Positions 50,734-59,496 of a stretch of DNA of 64,000 nucleotides are shown here, one piece after another. The DNA lies in the NCBI RefSeq assembly GCF_014638275.1, contig NZ_BMFJ01000001.1:2765338-2829337 (forward strand), read 5' to 3'. The position numbers were made by a program, and so were the translations under genes. Positions within the stretch are counted from its first letter, which is position 1. Each line of letters starts with the position of its first letter. The stretch comes from Primorskyibacter flagellatus (GTDB lineage Bacteria > Pseudomonadota > Alphaproteobacteria > Rhodobacterales > Rhodobacteraceae). The notes under the pieces are model-generated. The model was not told where the DNA came from. It saw nothing but the letters and a program-made list of their open reading frames with translations, and did no database searches.

Positions 50734-51750
50734 TCAAATCCGATACACCTTTGCCGCGGTATCATGGAAAAGTTTCGCCTTCTCCTCCGCGCTGGCACCC
50801 GAGGCGATCCGCTTGAAGGCGTTCCAGACCACCGGGTAGGCCACCGCGCCCTTGTCCACTGGGAAATTGCTTTCGAACATGCAACGGTCGGCGCCGAAGA
50901 GTTCGATGGCGGTTTCGATATAAGGCCGCCAGAGCCGCGCGCATTCGCCGGAGGACGGCGGCAGCGGTTCCTTGTGGAGGTCGAAGCCGTTGATGTCCAT
51001 GGCAAGCCCGCCCAGCTTCATGTGGGCATTGGGGCATTTGGCCAGGTCGGTGACATAGCCCTTCCATTCGGCAAAGACCTCGTCTCCGCGGCCGCGGTAG
51101 GGCCCGATGCCGAGCGGTCCGCCAAGGTGGTCGAGCACCATGGTCGTGTCGGGAAAGGCGCGGGCGAGATCGGTGAAGTCGGGGATCTGGGGGTGGTAGA
51201 GCCAGCCGTCATAGCTCAGCCCCGCGGGGGCGAGATGAGCGAAGCCGGCGCGGAACTCCTCCGTGTAGAGCATTCGGAGCGGTGAATTCGGCACCGCGCC
51301 GGAGAACCGGTCGCCACCCGAGGCGCTGTAGTGACGGACACCGCGCAGCCGGCCCTTTGCGGCCTCTGCATGGGCGTCGAGCACCGGCTGCACCGCCGCG
51401 CCAAGTCGCAGGTCGGCATGGGCAACGATACCCGCACAGGCGGCGATGTCGGGGCGCAGGGCGGCGGCCTCCTCGGCGATGCCGACGACGAAATCGGTTT
51501 CCCCGACGGGCTTCATCTCTTCGGGGCCGTCGGTACGGTAACCGTAACGGCACTGGATGAAGACAGAGGCGCGGACATTGTGGCCGGACGTCAGGTCCGC
51601 CAGCAATTCCTTGGTATAATAGGGACCGAGGCGGTCCCACAGATGGTGATGCGGGTCGATGATCGGCAGGTCGGGATCGAGGATCTCCTCAGTCAGCTTG
51701 CCGAGCCATTCGAGATTCGTGTGGATATGCGTGGTCTTTTCGTAGGTCAT
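50734..51750 (-). CDS. Amidohydrolase-family metal-dependent hydrolase
   Basis: A 338-aa amidohydrolase-2 type TIM-barrel protein. The metal-binding D-P-H-H-H-L-W (about 32-38) is at the end of strand 1. G-V-R-H-Y-S lies near residue 140, and L-D-H-L-G-G-P near 205. The last metal-site region F-E-S-N-F-P-V-D-K is near 295. Relatives act on lactones (2-pyrone-4,6-dicarboxylate lactonase type) or decarboxylate aromatic acids; the substrate here is not known. No catabolic operon surrounds it. Confidence 0.83.
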   Translation of the reverse strand: MTYEKTTHIHTNLEWLGKLTEEILDPDLPIIDPHHHLWDRLGPYYTKELLADLTSGHNVRASVFIQCRYGYRTDGPEEMKPVGETDFVVGIAEEAAALRPDIAACAGIVAHADLRLGAAVQPVLDAHAEAAKGRLRGVRHYSASGGDRFSGAVPNSPLRMLYTEEFRAGFAHLAPAGLSYDGWLYHPQIPDFTDLARAFPDTTMVLDHLGGPLGIGPYRGRGDEVFAEWKGYVTDLAKCPNAHMKLGGLAMDINGFDLHKEPLPPSSGECARLWRPYIETAIELFGADRCMFESNFPVDKGAVAYPVVWNAFKRIASGASAEEKAKLFHDTAAKVYRI

Positions 51751-51878
51751 GGTGTCCTCCCTCCGGGCGACAGTAACGGATTGTCCGCCGGGTGGAACGG
51801 TATTCCTTTTTGCGGAAATCGACGGGGCGGGTATGGGAACTCACGGTTCCTTAAGGGTTGTGGCGTAGGCATGGCGGC

Positions 51879-52535
51879 ATGACGATGAACCTGACACCTC
51901 CGGCGGTCGGCGCCACGAGCCTCGGGCCACCCGATGCGAAACGGACCGTGGACCTCGGTCTGCTGGCGCTGACGCTTCCGGTCTGGCTGCCGCTGCTGGT
52001 GCTGACCTTTGCGGTTGCGCTGCTGCAGGGCGCGCGGCCGCTGCATGCGCAGTGGCGGGTCGGGCGGAACGGGCGGATGTTCCTTTTGTGGAAGATTCGC
52101 ACCATGGTGCCGGACGCGGAACTGCGGCTGACGGGGCTGCTGGCGTCGGATCCGGCACTGGCGCGGCAATGGGACCGGCACGCCAAGCTGGACCGCGATC
52201 CGCGCACCACCCGCCTGGGCCGGGTTCTGCGTCGTTACCGGCTGGACGAGCTGCCGCAGGTCTGGAACGTGCTGCGCGGAGACATGAGCCTCGTCGGCCC
52301 GCGCCCAGTCCCCCTGACGGAATTCCAGTGCCGCTATGCGGGAACGGATGCGGCGGATTATCTGGCGCTGCGGCCGGGACTGAGCGGGATGTGGCAGGTG
52401 TCGGGGACCCCGGGGTCCGACTATGCGGAACGGCTGGCGCTGGACCGGCACTATGCGGCGAGGCGAGGTCCGGGCACGGACCTGTGGATTCTCTGGCGCA
52501 CGATCGGGGTCGTTCTGGCCGGGCGCGGGCAGTGA
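51879..52535 (+). CDS. ExoY-like undecaprenyl-phosphate sugar phosphotransferase
   Basis: A 218-aa initiating transferase of the bacterial sugar transferase family. It places the first sugar phosphate on the lipid carrier for exopolysaccharide. One hydrophobic span (about 25-50) precedes L-W-K-I-R-T-M-V-P-D-A, R-T-T-R-L-G-R-V-L-R-R-Y-R-L-D-E-L-P-Q and G-D-M-S-L-V-G-P-R-P. W-Q-V-S-G is near residue 178. The ribosome-binding site is weak, and ATG 51885 is possible. It lies alone, 9 kb from the polysaccharide island, and could prime that pathway. Confidence 0.9.
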   Translation: MTMNLTPPAVGATSLGPPDAKRTVDLGLLALTLPVWLPLLVLTFAVALLQGARPLHAQWRVGRNGRMFLLWKIRTMVPDAELRLTGLLASDPALARQWDRHAKLDRDPRTTRLGRVLRRYRLDELPQVWNVLRGDMSLVGPRPVPLTEFQCRYAGTDAADYLALRPGLSGMWQVSGTPGSDYAERLALDRHYAARRGPGTDLWILWRTIGVVLAGRGQ

Positions 52536-52595
52536 CGGGGCGGTGCAGCACCGGCTTTCCTGGATAAACAGTTGCCGCCGCAGAGACGAAGCGGG

Positions 52596-53816
52596 TCAGC
52601 GGGTGGCAGTTTCGTACCAGGCGATGATGGCGTCACGCTCCGCCGGTTCGATGAAACTCAGGTTCGCAGGGGGCATCGCGTGGCCCAGACCGGCCTGAAG
52701 GTAGATCGCGCGCGCCTGACGGGCGATCTGCGACTCCGTCTCGAGCCGCACGCCCTTGGGCGGCCAGTGCAACCCCTCCCAGGCCGGTTCGGCGGCGTGA
52801 CACATGGAACAGCGGCCAAGCACGATGTCATGCACGCGGTCGAACCCCTCTGCCTGCGCGAACCGCAGGGCGGCACCGGAGGCCTCCTCGGGTTCGTCGG
52901 CGCGGAACATCGGCGCGGTGGAGAGCCACATGACCAGGATGAACAGCAGGGCGGTGGCGAGCCAGGTCCAGGTCGGATTGCCCTTCCGGGCGTGGATCGT
53001 GTTGAAATAATGCCGGATCGTCACGCCCATAAGAAAGACGAGCGATGCGATGATCCAGTTGTATTCGCTCGCGAAGGCCAGCGGATAGTGGTTGGACAGC
53101 ATCATGAAGATGACCGGCAGTGTCAGGTAGTTGTTGTGGGTCGACCGCTGCTTGGCGATCTTGCCGTATTTCGCATCCGGCACCCGCCCCGCGACAAGGT
53201 CCGCGACAACGATCCGCTGGTTCGGCATGATGATGAGGAAGACGTTCGCGCTCATCACCGTCGCGGTAAAAGCGCCGAGGTGCAGCAGCGCGGCGCGGCC
53301 CGAAAAGACATGGGTGTAGAAGTAGGCCATCCCGACAAGAATGACGTAGAGCGCCAGCATCAGGCGGGTGTTGTCCCCTCCGAACCGCGACTTGCACAGG
53401 AAATCGTAGACCACCCATCCAAAGGCGAGCGAGGCCAGCGAAATCAGGACCGCAACCGGGCCGGAGATGTCGGCGACGGCAGGGTCCACCAGGTAGAACT
53501 CAGCCCCGAGATAGTAGACGAGGCAGAGCAACGCGAAGCCCGACAGCCAGGTCGCGTAGCTTTCCCATTTGAACCAGACAAGATCGTCAGGCATCCGTTC
53601 GGGCGCGACGAGGTATTTCTGGATGTGGTAAAAGCCGCCGCCATGCACCTGCCATTCCTCGCCATCCGCTCCGGAGGCGAGGTTGCGGTCCCGGTGCAGC
53701 CCCAGGTCCAGCGCGATGAAATAGAAGGAGGATCCGATCCAGGCGATCGCCGTGATGACGTGGACCCACCTGACCGCGAACTCCAGCCAGGCGCCCATGG
53801 CGGCAAAATCGTACAT
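52596..53816 (-). CDS. puuD: PuuD, membrane urate hydroxylase with C-terminal cytochrome c domain
   Basis: A 406-aa protein that oxidises urate to 5-hydroxyisourate using the respiratory chain. About eight membrane spans fill the first 280 residues (starting W-L-E-F-A-V-R-W-V-H-V-I-T-A-I-A-W). A C-terminal cytochrome c domain carries C-S-M-C-H (Cys336, Cys339, His340). ATG 53816 has GGAGAACAGAG upstream. Other urate-pathway genes are not in the window. It is divergent from nhaA. Confidence 0.92.
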   Translation of the reverse strand: MYDFAAMGAWLEFAVRWVHVITAIAWIGSSFYFIALDLGLHRDRNLASGADGEEWQVHGGGFYHIQKYLVAPERMPDDLVWFKWESYATWLSGFALLCLVYYLGAEFYLVDPAVADISGPVAVLISLASLAFGWVVYDFLCKSRFGGDNTRLMLALYVILVGMAYFYTHVFSGRAALLHLGAFTATVMSANVFLIIMPNQRIVVADLVAGRVPDAKYGKIAKQRSTHNNYLTLPVIFMMLSNHYPLAFASEYNWIIASLVFLMGVTIRHYFNTIHARKGNPTWTWLATALLFILVMWLSTAPMFRADEPEEASGAALRFAQAEGFDRVHDIVLGRCSMCHAAEPAWEGLHWPPKGVRLETESQIARQARAIYLQAGLGHAMPPANLSFIEPAERDAIIAWYETATR

Positions 53817-53950
53817 CTCTGTTCTCCTGTCCCGGTTCCGCAACTATATCCGGGTGCCCGCGATGGTCCATCGCGCCCGGCAAACCCTTGCACGGGCGCG
53901 ATCCGGCCCCATCTACATTGCTGAACAATTGCACAAAAACGGAGATAGGG

Positions 53951-55192
53951 ATGGGCCTGCGACGGCAGCTGGATGAATTTTTCTCGGGGGACGCTGCCGG
54001 AGGGGTCTTTCTGATCCTGTCCGCCGCTGCGGCGATGATGATCGCCAACTCCTCGCTCTCGAACGCATACAACGGCGTGCTCGAGATGAACCTGTCGATC
54101 CTGCTGAACGACGAAGGCCTGTCCAAGCCGTTGATATTGTGGATCAACGACGGTCTCATGGCGGTGTTTTTCCTGCTGGTCGGGCTTGAGTTGAAGCGCG
54201 AGCTGCTGGAAGGCAAGCTGAAGAACCCGCGCGACGTGATCCTGCCGGGCCTCGCCGCGGTCGGCGGCATGGCGGTTCCGGCGGTGATCTATACGGCGCT
54301 GAACTGGGGCAACCCCGCTACGATCACGGGCTGGGCCATTCCCGCGGCCACCGACATCGCCTTCGCGCTCGGGATTCTCGCTCTCGTCGGAAGCCGGGTT
54401 CCTTCGTCTCTCAAGATTTTCCTGCTGACGCTCGCGATCCTCGACGACATGGGTGCGATCATCATCATCGCGCTATTCTATACGGCGGACCTGAAAGTCG
54501 ACTATCTGATGCTGGCCGCCATCCCGCTCGCCGTGATGGTGTTCCTGAACCACCGGGGCGTGCACCGGATCGCGCCCATCCTCCTGCTTGGCGCGGTGAT
54601 GTGGGTCTTCGTGCTGAAGTCCGGCGTGCACGCAACGCTCGCCGGCGTGGTCACCGCCTTTTTCATCCCGCTCAAGGACCGCTATGGCAAGAGCCCCCTG
54701 CACGCACTGGAGGACGGGCTTTCGCCGTATGTCTTCTACATGATCGTGCCGGTGTTCGCCTTTGCAAACGCGGGCGTCGTGCTGCACGGCCTCGGAACGG
54801 AGGAGCTGTTTGCCAGCCTCACCATCGGCATCGCGGCGGGGCTGTTCTTCGGCAAGATCGGCGGCGTGCTCGGTGTCACCTGGCTGATGGTCAGGATGGG
54901 CTGGGCGCGGCTGCCGAATGGCGCGACCTGGATGCACATGCTCGGCGTCTCGGCGCTGGCGGGTATCGGGTTTACCATGTCGCTGTTCATCGGCACGCTG
55001 AGCTTCCCGGATGCGACCCAGATGAACGAGGTCCGGCTCGGGGTTCTGGGCGGGTCGGCCATTGCGGCGGTGTTCGGTTACCTTGTGCTGCGCATGGCCC
55101 CCTCGGCAGAGGTCGGGGTCCGGAAGGCAGCCAGCACGGACACGCCGATCACGCCGGGCTCCACGACAACGGCAGGCCAGACCGGCGCCTGA
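53951..55192 (+). CDS. nhaA: NhaA, Na+/H+ antiporter
   Basis: A 413-aa antiporter with about 12 membrane spans. It exchanges Na+ for H+ at high pH or salinity. The ion-binding pair is visible in L-A-I-L-D-D-M-G-A-I (adjacent aspartates), and A-T-D-I-A-F-A-L-G is upstream of it. A GGAGATAGGG Shine-Dalgarno fixes ATG 53951. The C-terminal tail is Thr-rich. Its stop codon lies in the loop of a terminator hairpin. Confidence 0.95.
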   Translation: MGLRRQLDEFFSGDAAGGVFLILSAAAAMMIANSSLSNAYNGVLEMNLSILLNDEGLSKPLILWINDGLMAVFFLLVGLELKRELLEGKLKNPRDVILPGLAAVGGMAVPAVIYTALNWGNPATITGWAIPAATDIAFALGILALVGSRVPSSLKIFLLTLAILDDMGAIIIIALFYTADLKVDYLMLAAIPLAVMVFLNHRGVHRIAPILLLGAVMWVFVLKSGVHATLAGVVTAFFIPLKDRYGKSPLHALEDGLSPYVFYMIVPVFAFANAGVVLHGLGTEELFASLTIGIAAGLFFGKIGGVLGVTWLMVRMGWARLPNGATWMHMLGVSALAGIGFTMSLFIGTLSFPDATQMNEVRLGVLGGSAIAAVFGYLVLRMAPSAEVGVRKAASTDTPITPGSTTTAGQTGA

Positions 55193-55201
55193 GGGCGCCG
55201 G
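55182..55201. terminator. Terminator hairpin containing the nhaA stop codon
   Basis: CCGGCGCC (55182-55189) and GGCGCCGG (55194-55201) form an 8-bp stem whose 4-base loop TGAG includes the TGA stop of nhaA. It separates nhaA from the convergent dat gene. Confidence 0.65.
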
Positions 55202-55223
55202 CGCTGCGGAAGGCGGTCCGGGA

Positions 55224-56084
55224 TCAGATCGCCTTCTTGCGGCTTTCGTCGATATAGATCTCGCGCAGGCGCAGGGCGATGCGCCCCGGTTTGCCCTCGC
55301 CGACGGTCTCTCCGTCGATCTTCACCACCGGCTGTACGAAAGTCGTGGCAGACGTGATGAAGGCCTCGTCGGCCTCCTGCGCCTCCGCGATGGTGAAGCC
55401 GCGCTCCTCGACCTCCATCTGCGCCTCCTTCGCCAGCCGCAGGACGGCGGCGCGGGTGATGCCGTGCAGGATGTCGTTGGAGAGCTGGCGGGTGATGATC
55501 TTGCCGCCCTTCACGATGTAGGCGTTGTTCGAGGTGCCTTCGGTCACCACACCGTCCTCCACCATCCAGGCGTCATCCGCGCCCGCCTTCTTGGCCATCA
55601 TCTTGCCCATTGAGGGATAGAGCAGCTGGACCGTCTTGATGTCGCGCCGCGCCCATCTCAGGTCGTCGATGGAGATCACGCTGATCCCGGTCGTGGCAGC
55701 GGGCGCATTGGCAAGGTTCTTCGACTGGGTGAACAGAACCAGCGAAGACGGCACCTCCGCCGGATCGGGGAAGGCGAAGTCGCGGTCCACGGGCGCGCCG
55801 CGGGTGATCTGCAGATAGATGCCGCCTTCGGTCAGATCGTTCAGGCGCACCAGTTCGCGGTGAATTTCCAGCAGTTCGTCGATCGTGACGGGGGAGGCCA
55901 TGTCGAGCTCTGTCAGCGACCGCTCCAGGCGCTTTGCGTGGCCGTCGAAGTCCACCAGCTTGCCGTCCAGCACGGAGGTCACTTCGTAAACCCCGTCCGC
56001 CATCAGGAAACCGCGGTCGAAGACCGAGATCTTCGCTTCGGCTTCAGGGACATAGTCGCCGTTCACATAGACGGTGCGGGTCAT
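55224..56084 (-). CDS. dat: D-amino-acid transaminase (class IV, PLP-dependent)
   Basis: A 286-aa fold-type IV aminotransferase interconverting D-amino acids and 2-oxo acids, with D-Glu/2-oxoglutarate a common pair. The start is typical: V-Y-V-N-G-D-Y-V-P-E-A-E-A-K-I-S-V-F-D-R. The Y-P-S-M-G-K-M region is near residue 145, and the PLP-cup motif E-G-T-S-N-N-A-Y-I-V near 175. The long open frame upstream is replaced by ATG 56084, which has AGAAAGAG before it. It follows dgcA by 13 bases. Confidence 0.9.
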   Translation of the reverse strand: MTRTVYVNGDYVPEAEAKISVFDRGFLMADGVYEVTSVLDGKLVDFDGHAKRLERSLTELDMASPVTIDELLEIHRELVRLNDLTEGGIYLQITRGAPVDRDFAFPDPAEVPSSLVLFTQSKNLANAPAATTGISVISIDDLRWARRDIKTVQLLYPSMGKMMAKKAGADDAWMVEDGVVTEGTSNNAYIVKGGKIITRQLSNDILHGITRAAVLRLAKEAQMEVEERGFTIAEAQEADEAFITSATTFVQPVVKIDGETVGEGKPGRIALRLREIYIDESRKKAI

Positions 56085-56097
56085 CTCTTTCTCCTCG

Positions 56098-57063
56098 TCA
56101 GCCCCAGAGCGCCGGCTCGGGCGGGTGGACGCCGCGGTCGTCGAACCGCAGCGGCGTGTCGCGGTCTTGGGCCAGCAGCAGCGGGCCGTCAAGGTCCGTC
56201 ACCATCGCGCCCTGCGCCACCAGAACGGCGGGGGCCATGGCGAGCGATGAACCCACCATGCAGCCGACCATAATGCGATAACCCTCGGCCAGTGCGGCCT
56301 CGCGCAGGGCCAATGCCTCCGTCAGGCCGCCGGTCTTGTCGAGCTTGATGTTCACCACGTCGTACTTGCCCTTCAGCGCGGGAAGGGAGGCGCGGTCATG
56401 GCAGCTTTCGTCGGCACAGACCGGCACGGGGCGGGTCATTCCGATCAGCGCCTCATCCTCTCCGGCGGGCAGGGGCTGTTCGACCAGTGCCACGCCGAGC
56501 CGGACGAGATGCGGGGCGAGGTCGGAGTAGACCTCCGCCGACCAGCCTTCGTTTGCATCCACGATGATCTTCGCATCCGGGGCGCCGCGCCGCACGGCCT
56601 CCAGCCGGGGCATGTCGTCGGGCGTTCCCAGCTTGATCTTCAGCATCGGGCGATGTGCATGTTTGCGCGCGGCCGCCTCCATCTGCGCGGGTTCGGCGAG
56701 GGACAGGGTGAAGGCTGTGATCTCGGGTCCCGGCGCGGTCAGCCCGGCGAGGTCCCAGGCGCGCAGGCCCTGTGTCTTGCACTCCAGATCCCAGAGCGCG
56801 CAGTCCACCGCGTTGCGGGCGGCCCCGGCAGGCAGCAAATCCTGCAGCGCCGCTCGGTCCAGCGGAAGGCGCAGACCCTCGATCTCCCGCGTCACCGACT
56901 CCAGCGTTTCACCGTATCGCGCGTAGGGGACGCATTCGCCGCGCCCGGTCACGCCGCTCTCGGTCACCGAAACCGTCAGCACCTTGGCCTCCGTCCGGCT
57001 GCCGCGGCTGATCGTAAAGACCTCTGCCAGCGGGAATGTGTCCGCCGTCACCCTGATGTCCAA
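56098..57063 (-). CDS. dgcA: DgcA-like N-acetyl-D-glutamate racemase (dipeptide-epimerase family)
   Basis: A 321-aa enolase-superfamily protein like L-Ala-D/L-Glu epimerases. The catalytic lysine pair is in L-K-I-K-L-G near residue 145. Metal ligands are in I-I-V-D-A-N-E-G-W and the following E-Q-P-L-P. D-E-S-C-H-D and V-N-I-K-L-D-K-T-G-G (with the second lysine) complete the site. Next to dgcN it most likely racemises N-acetyl-D-glutamate to the L-form, as described for marine bacteria. The epimerase function on muropeptides is the alternative. Confidence 0.82.
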   Translation of the reverse strand: MDIRVTADTFPLAEVFTISRGSRTEAKVLTVSVTESGVTGRGECVPYARYGETLESVTREIEGLRLPLDRAALQDLLPAGAARNAVDCALWDLECKTQGLRAWDLAGLTAPGPEITAFTLSLAEPAQMEAAARKHAHRPMLKIKLGTPDDMPRLEAVRRGAPDAKIIVDANEGWSAEVYSDLAPHLVRLGVALVEQPLPAGEDEALIGMTRPVPVCADESCHDRASLPALKGKYDVVNIKLDKTGGLTEALALREAALAEGYRIMVGCMVGSSLAMAPAVLVAQGAMVTDLDGPLLLAQDRDTPLRFDDRGVHPPEPALWG

Positions 57064-57073
57064 GCGTCCACCC

Positions 57074-57106
57074 CTTCATCTTGCGAGAAATACTCCCGCC
57101 GGAGGC
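57074..57106 (+). repeat. Dispersed intergenic repeat, third locus
   Basis: A single-arm copy starting CTTCATCTTGCGAGAAATAC and ending TCCCGCCGGAGGC, between dgcN and dgcA. No matching inverted arm is adjacent. Confidence 0.7.
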
Positions 57107-57144
57107 ATCCCGAAGGGGCCACCGGCGGCTTGATCGGGATCAGC

Positions 57145-58149
57145 CTAGCCGAGCGCCACCAGAGCATCCACCAGCTTGCCCGCGCCAAAGCGGTAGGGGT
57201 CGGTGGCGGGCAGGCCCATGCGGGATTCGAGCTCGGCCAGGTAGGCCTTTGCCTCGTCCTCGCCCATGTGCTGGGTGTTGACCGATATTCCGACGACCTC
57301 GCAGGCCGGGTTCGCCACGCGGGCCAGCGGCAGTGCCGTGTCGCGCAGTTGTTCCAGCGTCGGCAGCTTGTAACCGGGCAGACCGCGCATGTGGTCGCGG
57401 GTCGGTTCGTGGCAGAGGATCAGCGCATCCGGCTGACCGCCGTGCACCAGCGCAAGGGTCACGCCGGAGTAGGAGACGTGGAACAGCGACCCCTGTCCTT
57501 CGATCATGTCCCAGTGGTCGGGATCGTTGTCGGGGGTCAGCCATTCGATCGACCCGGCCATGAAGTCGGCGATCACGGCGTCCAGCGGAACGCCGTTGCC
57601 GGTGATCAGGATGCCGGTCTGCCCGGTCGCGCGGAAAGAGGACTTGAGGCCGCGTTCCTTCATCTCACGGTCCACGCAGAGCGCGGTGTACATCTTGCCG
57701 ATGGAGCAGTCGGTGCCGACAGCCAGCATCCGCTTGCCGGTCCGCTTCTCTCCGTTTGCGATCGGGTATTTGACGGATGGCACGCGCACGTCATGCAGGG
57801 TGCGGCCCGTCGCCTCGGCCACGGCTTTCAGGTCGGGCTCGTCGCGCAGCAGGTTGTGCAGACCGGAGGCGAGGTCGAAGCCTTCCTCGAGCGCCTCGAC
57901 CAGCACCTTTTTCCAGGCGGCCGAAATCACGCCGCCGCGGTTGGCGACACCGATCACCAGCGTCTTGGCACCGGCGGCCTTGGCTTCCGCCAGCGTCATG
58001 TCCGGCAGTTTCATATCGGCCTTGCAGCCTTCCATCCGGAACTGGCCGACGGCGTTGTCGGGGCGCCAGTCACGGATGCCCTGGGCCACCTTCGCGGCCA
58101 GCATGTCGGGGGCATCGCCTAGAAACAGCAGGTAGGGGGTCTCGATCAT
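57145..58149 (-). CDS. dgcN: DgcN-like D-glutamate N-acetyltransferase (DUF1611 family)
   Basis: A 334-aa DUF1611-family protein. A P-loop G-T-D-C-S-I-G-K-M-Y-T-A is near residue 148, and R-A-T-G-Q-T-G near 180. In marine bacteria, the DgcN/DgcA pair first acetylates D-glutamate and then racemises it. The adjacency to the dgcA-like gene 81 bases downstream and to dat supports that pathway. The frame is open far upstream, but ATG 58149 begins the family sequence M-I-E-T-P-Y-L-L-F-L-G-D-A. Confidence 0.82.
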   Translation of the reverse strand: MIETPYLLFLGDAPDMLAAKVAQGIRDWRPDNAVGQFRMEGCKADMKLPDMTLAEAKAAGAKTLVIGVANRGGVISAAWKKVLVEALEEGFDLASGLHNLLRDEPDLKAVAEATGRTLHDVRVPSVKYPIANGEKRTGKRMLAVGTDCSIGKMYTALCVDREMKERGLKSSFRATGQTGILITGNGVPLDAVIADFMAGSIEWLTPDNDPDHWDMIEGQGSLFHVSYSGVTLALVHGGQPDALILCHEPTRDHMRGLPGYKLPTLEQLRDTALPLARVANPACEVVGISVNTQHMGEDEAKAYLAELESRMGLPATDPYRFGAGKLVDALVALG

Positions 58150-58197
58150 GGGGGGCAGCTCCTTCACTTTCGGCGATCCTGCGCGATTCCCGGCGGG

Positions 58198-58402
58198 ATT
58201 GCTTTGCAATTCCACGCCGAAACCGGCGCATCGAGGGATATTCTTCGGTGAATGCGTCGCAGGACAGGACAGTCTTGCGTCACGATCCTTTCCGACCGCC
58301 GATCCTGCAATTGTGGCAGGCCCTTGCTGCAGCGCAATATCCGGTTGCGGAAATCTCTGTAATTTAATAACCCTGAGCCGAGATAATACGCAATTTCCTT
58401 GC
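58198..58402 (+). promoter_or_regulatory. Promoter region of mcl1 with three GCAA/TTGC repeat pairs
   Basis: Pairs are ATTGC-TTT-GCAAT (58198-58210), CGCAA-N7-TTGCG (58333-58349) and CGCAA-N5-TTGC (58389-58402). A TATAAT-like GATAAT occurs at 58382. Regulators of the ScfR/RamB type bind TTTGCAAA-like sites near C2 and propionate pathway genes. This link is an inference. Confidence 0.35.
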
Positions 58403-58416
58403 TTTAGGAGCCCCAT

Positions 58417-59379
58417 ATGTCCTTCCGCATCCAGCCGACGCCCCCTGCCCGCCCGAACCGCTGCCAGCTGTTCGGCCCGGGGTCCAACACCAAGCTGCCG
58501 CCCAAGATGGCGGCCTCGGCGGCGGATGTGATCAACTTGGATCTCGAGGACGCGGTTGCACCCGACGACAAGCCGCAGGCGCGCAAGCTGATCATCGAGG
58601 CGATCGGCGACATCGACTGGGGTAACAAGACGCTGTCGGTGCGGATCAACGGGCTGGACACGCCTTACTGGTATCGCGACGTTGTCGATCTGGTCGAGCA
58701 GGCCGGCGAACGGCTGGACATGATCATGATCCCCAAGGTCGGCTGCGCGGCGGACATCTATGCTGTGGATGCGCTGATTTCGTCCATCGAGGCGGCGAAG
58801 GGGCGCAAGAAGCGCCTCGCGCTTGAGGTCATCATCGAATCCGCCGCCGGCATTGCGCATGTGGAGGAGATCGCGGCGGCCTCTCCGCGCCTTCAGGCCA
58901 TGAGCCTTGGCGCGGCGGATTTCGCGGCCTCCATGGGGATGCAGACGACCGGGATCGGCGGCACGCAGGAGGATTACTACATGCTGCGGGAGGGACAGAA
59001 ATACTGGTCCGATCCCTGGCACTGGGCGCAGACCGCCATTGTCGCGGCCTGCCGGACGCACGGGCTGCTGCCGGTGGACGGGCCGTTTGGCGATTTCTCG
59101 GACCCCGAGGGATTCAAGGCGCAGGCGCTGCGGTCTGCCACCCTTGGCATGGTCGGGAAATGGGCGATCCATCCCAACCAGATCGCGCTCGCGAACGAGG
59201 TCTTCACCCCGCCCGAGGCCAAGGTCACCGAAGCGAAGGAGATCCTTGCCGCGATGGAAGAGGCGCAGAAATCCGGCGCCGGTGCCGTGGTCTACAAGGG
59301 CCGCCTGGTCGACATCGCGTCGATCAAGCAGGCCGAGGTGATCGTGAAACAGGCGGAGATGATCGCGAAATCTGCCTGA
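58417..59379 (+). CDS. mcl1: L-malyl-CoA/beta-methylmalyl-CoA lyase
   Basis: A 320-aa CitE/malate-synthase-fold lyase that cleaves beta-methylmalyl-CoA to glyoxylate and propionyl-CoA and L-malyl-CoA to acetyl-CoA and glyoxylate in the ethylmalonyl-CoA pathway. The N-terminus R-C-Q-L-F-G-P-G-S-N-T-K-L-P is typical. N-L-D-L-E-D-A-V-A-P (about 40-49), the metal-ligand glutamate in L-E-V-I-I-E-S-A-A-G, and the late K-W-A-I-H-P-N-Q follow. A TTAGGAG Shine-Dalgarno precedes the ATG. Confidence 0.94.
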   Translation: MSFRIQPTPPARPNRCQLFGPGSNTKLPPKMAASAADVINLDLEDAVAPDDKPQARKLIIEAIGDIDWGNKTLSVRINGLDTPYWYRDVVDLVEQAGERLDMIMIPKVGCAADIYAVDALISSIEAAKGRKKRLALEVIIESAAGIAHVEEIAAASPRLQAMSLGAADFAASMGMQTTGIGGTQEDYYMLREGQKYWSDPWHWAQTAIVAACRTHGLLPVDGPFGDFSDPEGFKAQALRSATLGMVGKWAIHPNQIALANEVFTPPEAKVTEAKEILAAMEEAQKSGAGAVVYKGRLVDIASIKQAEVIVKQAEMIAKSA

Positions 59380-59416
59380 ACGCGGCCGCAGGGTCACGCG
59401 GATATGACCCCGCGGC

Positions 59417-59439
59417 GGGCCGGACACCACGTCCGGCCC
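59417..59439 (+). terminator. Terminator hairpin after mcl1
   Basis: GGGCCGGAC (59417-59425) and GTCCGGCCC (59431-59439) form a perfect 9-bp stem with loop ACCAC. A smaller GGGTCA/TGACCC pair (59391-59410) precedes it. Confidence 0.6.
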
Positions 59440-59496
59440 CTTGGCATGGCCGGGGGACGGGCTAAAACAGGGGGGCTGCATTCCAAGAGGACCCCG

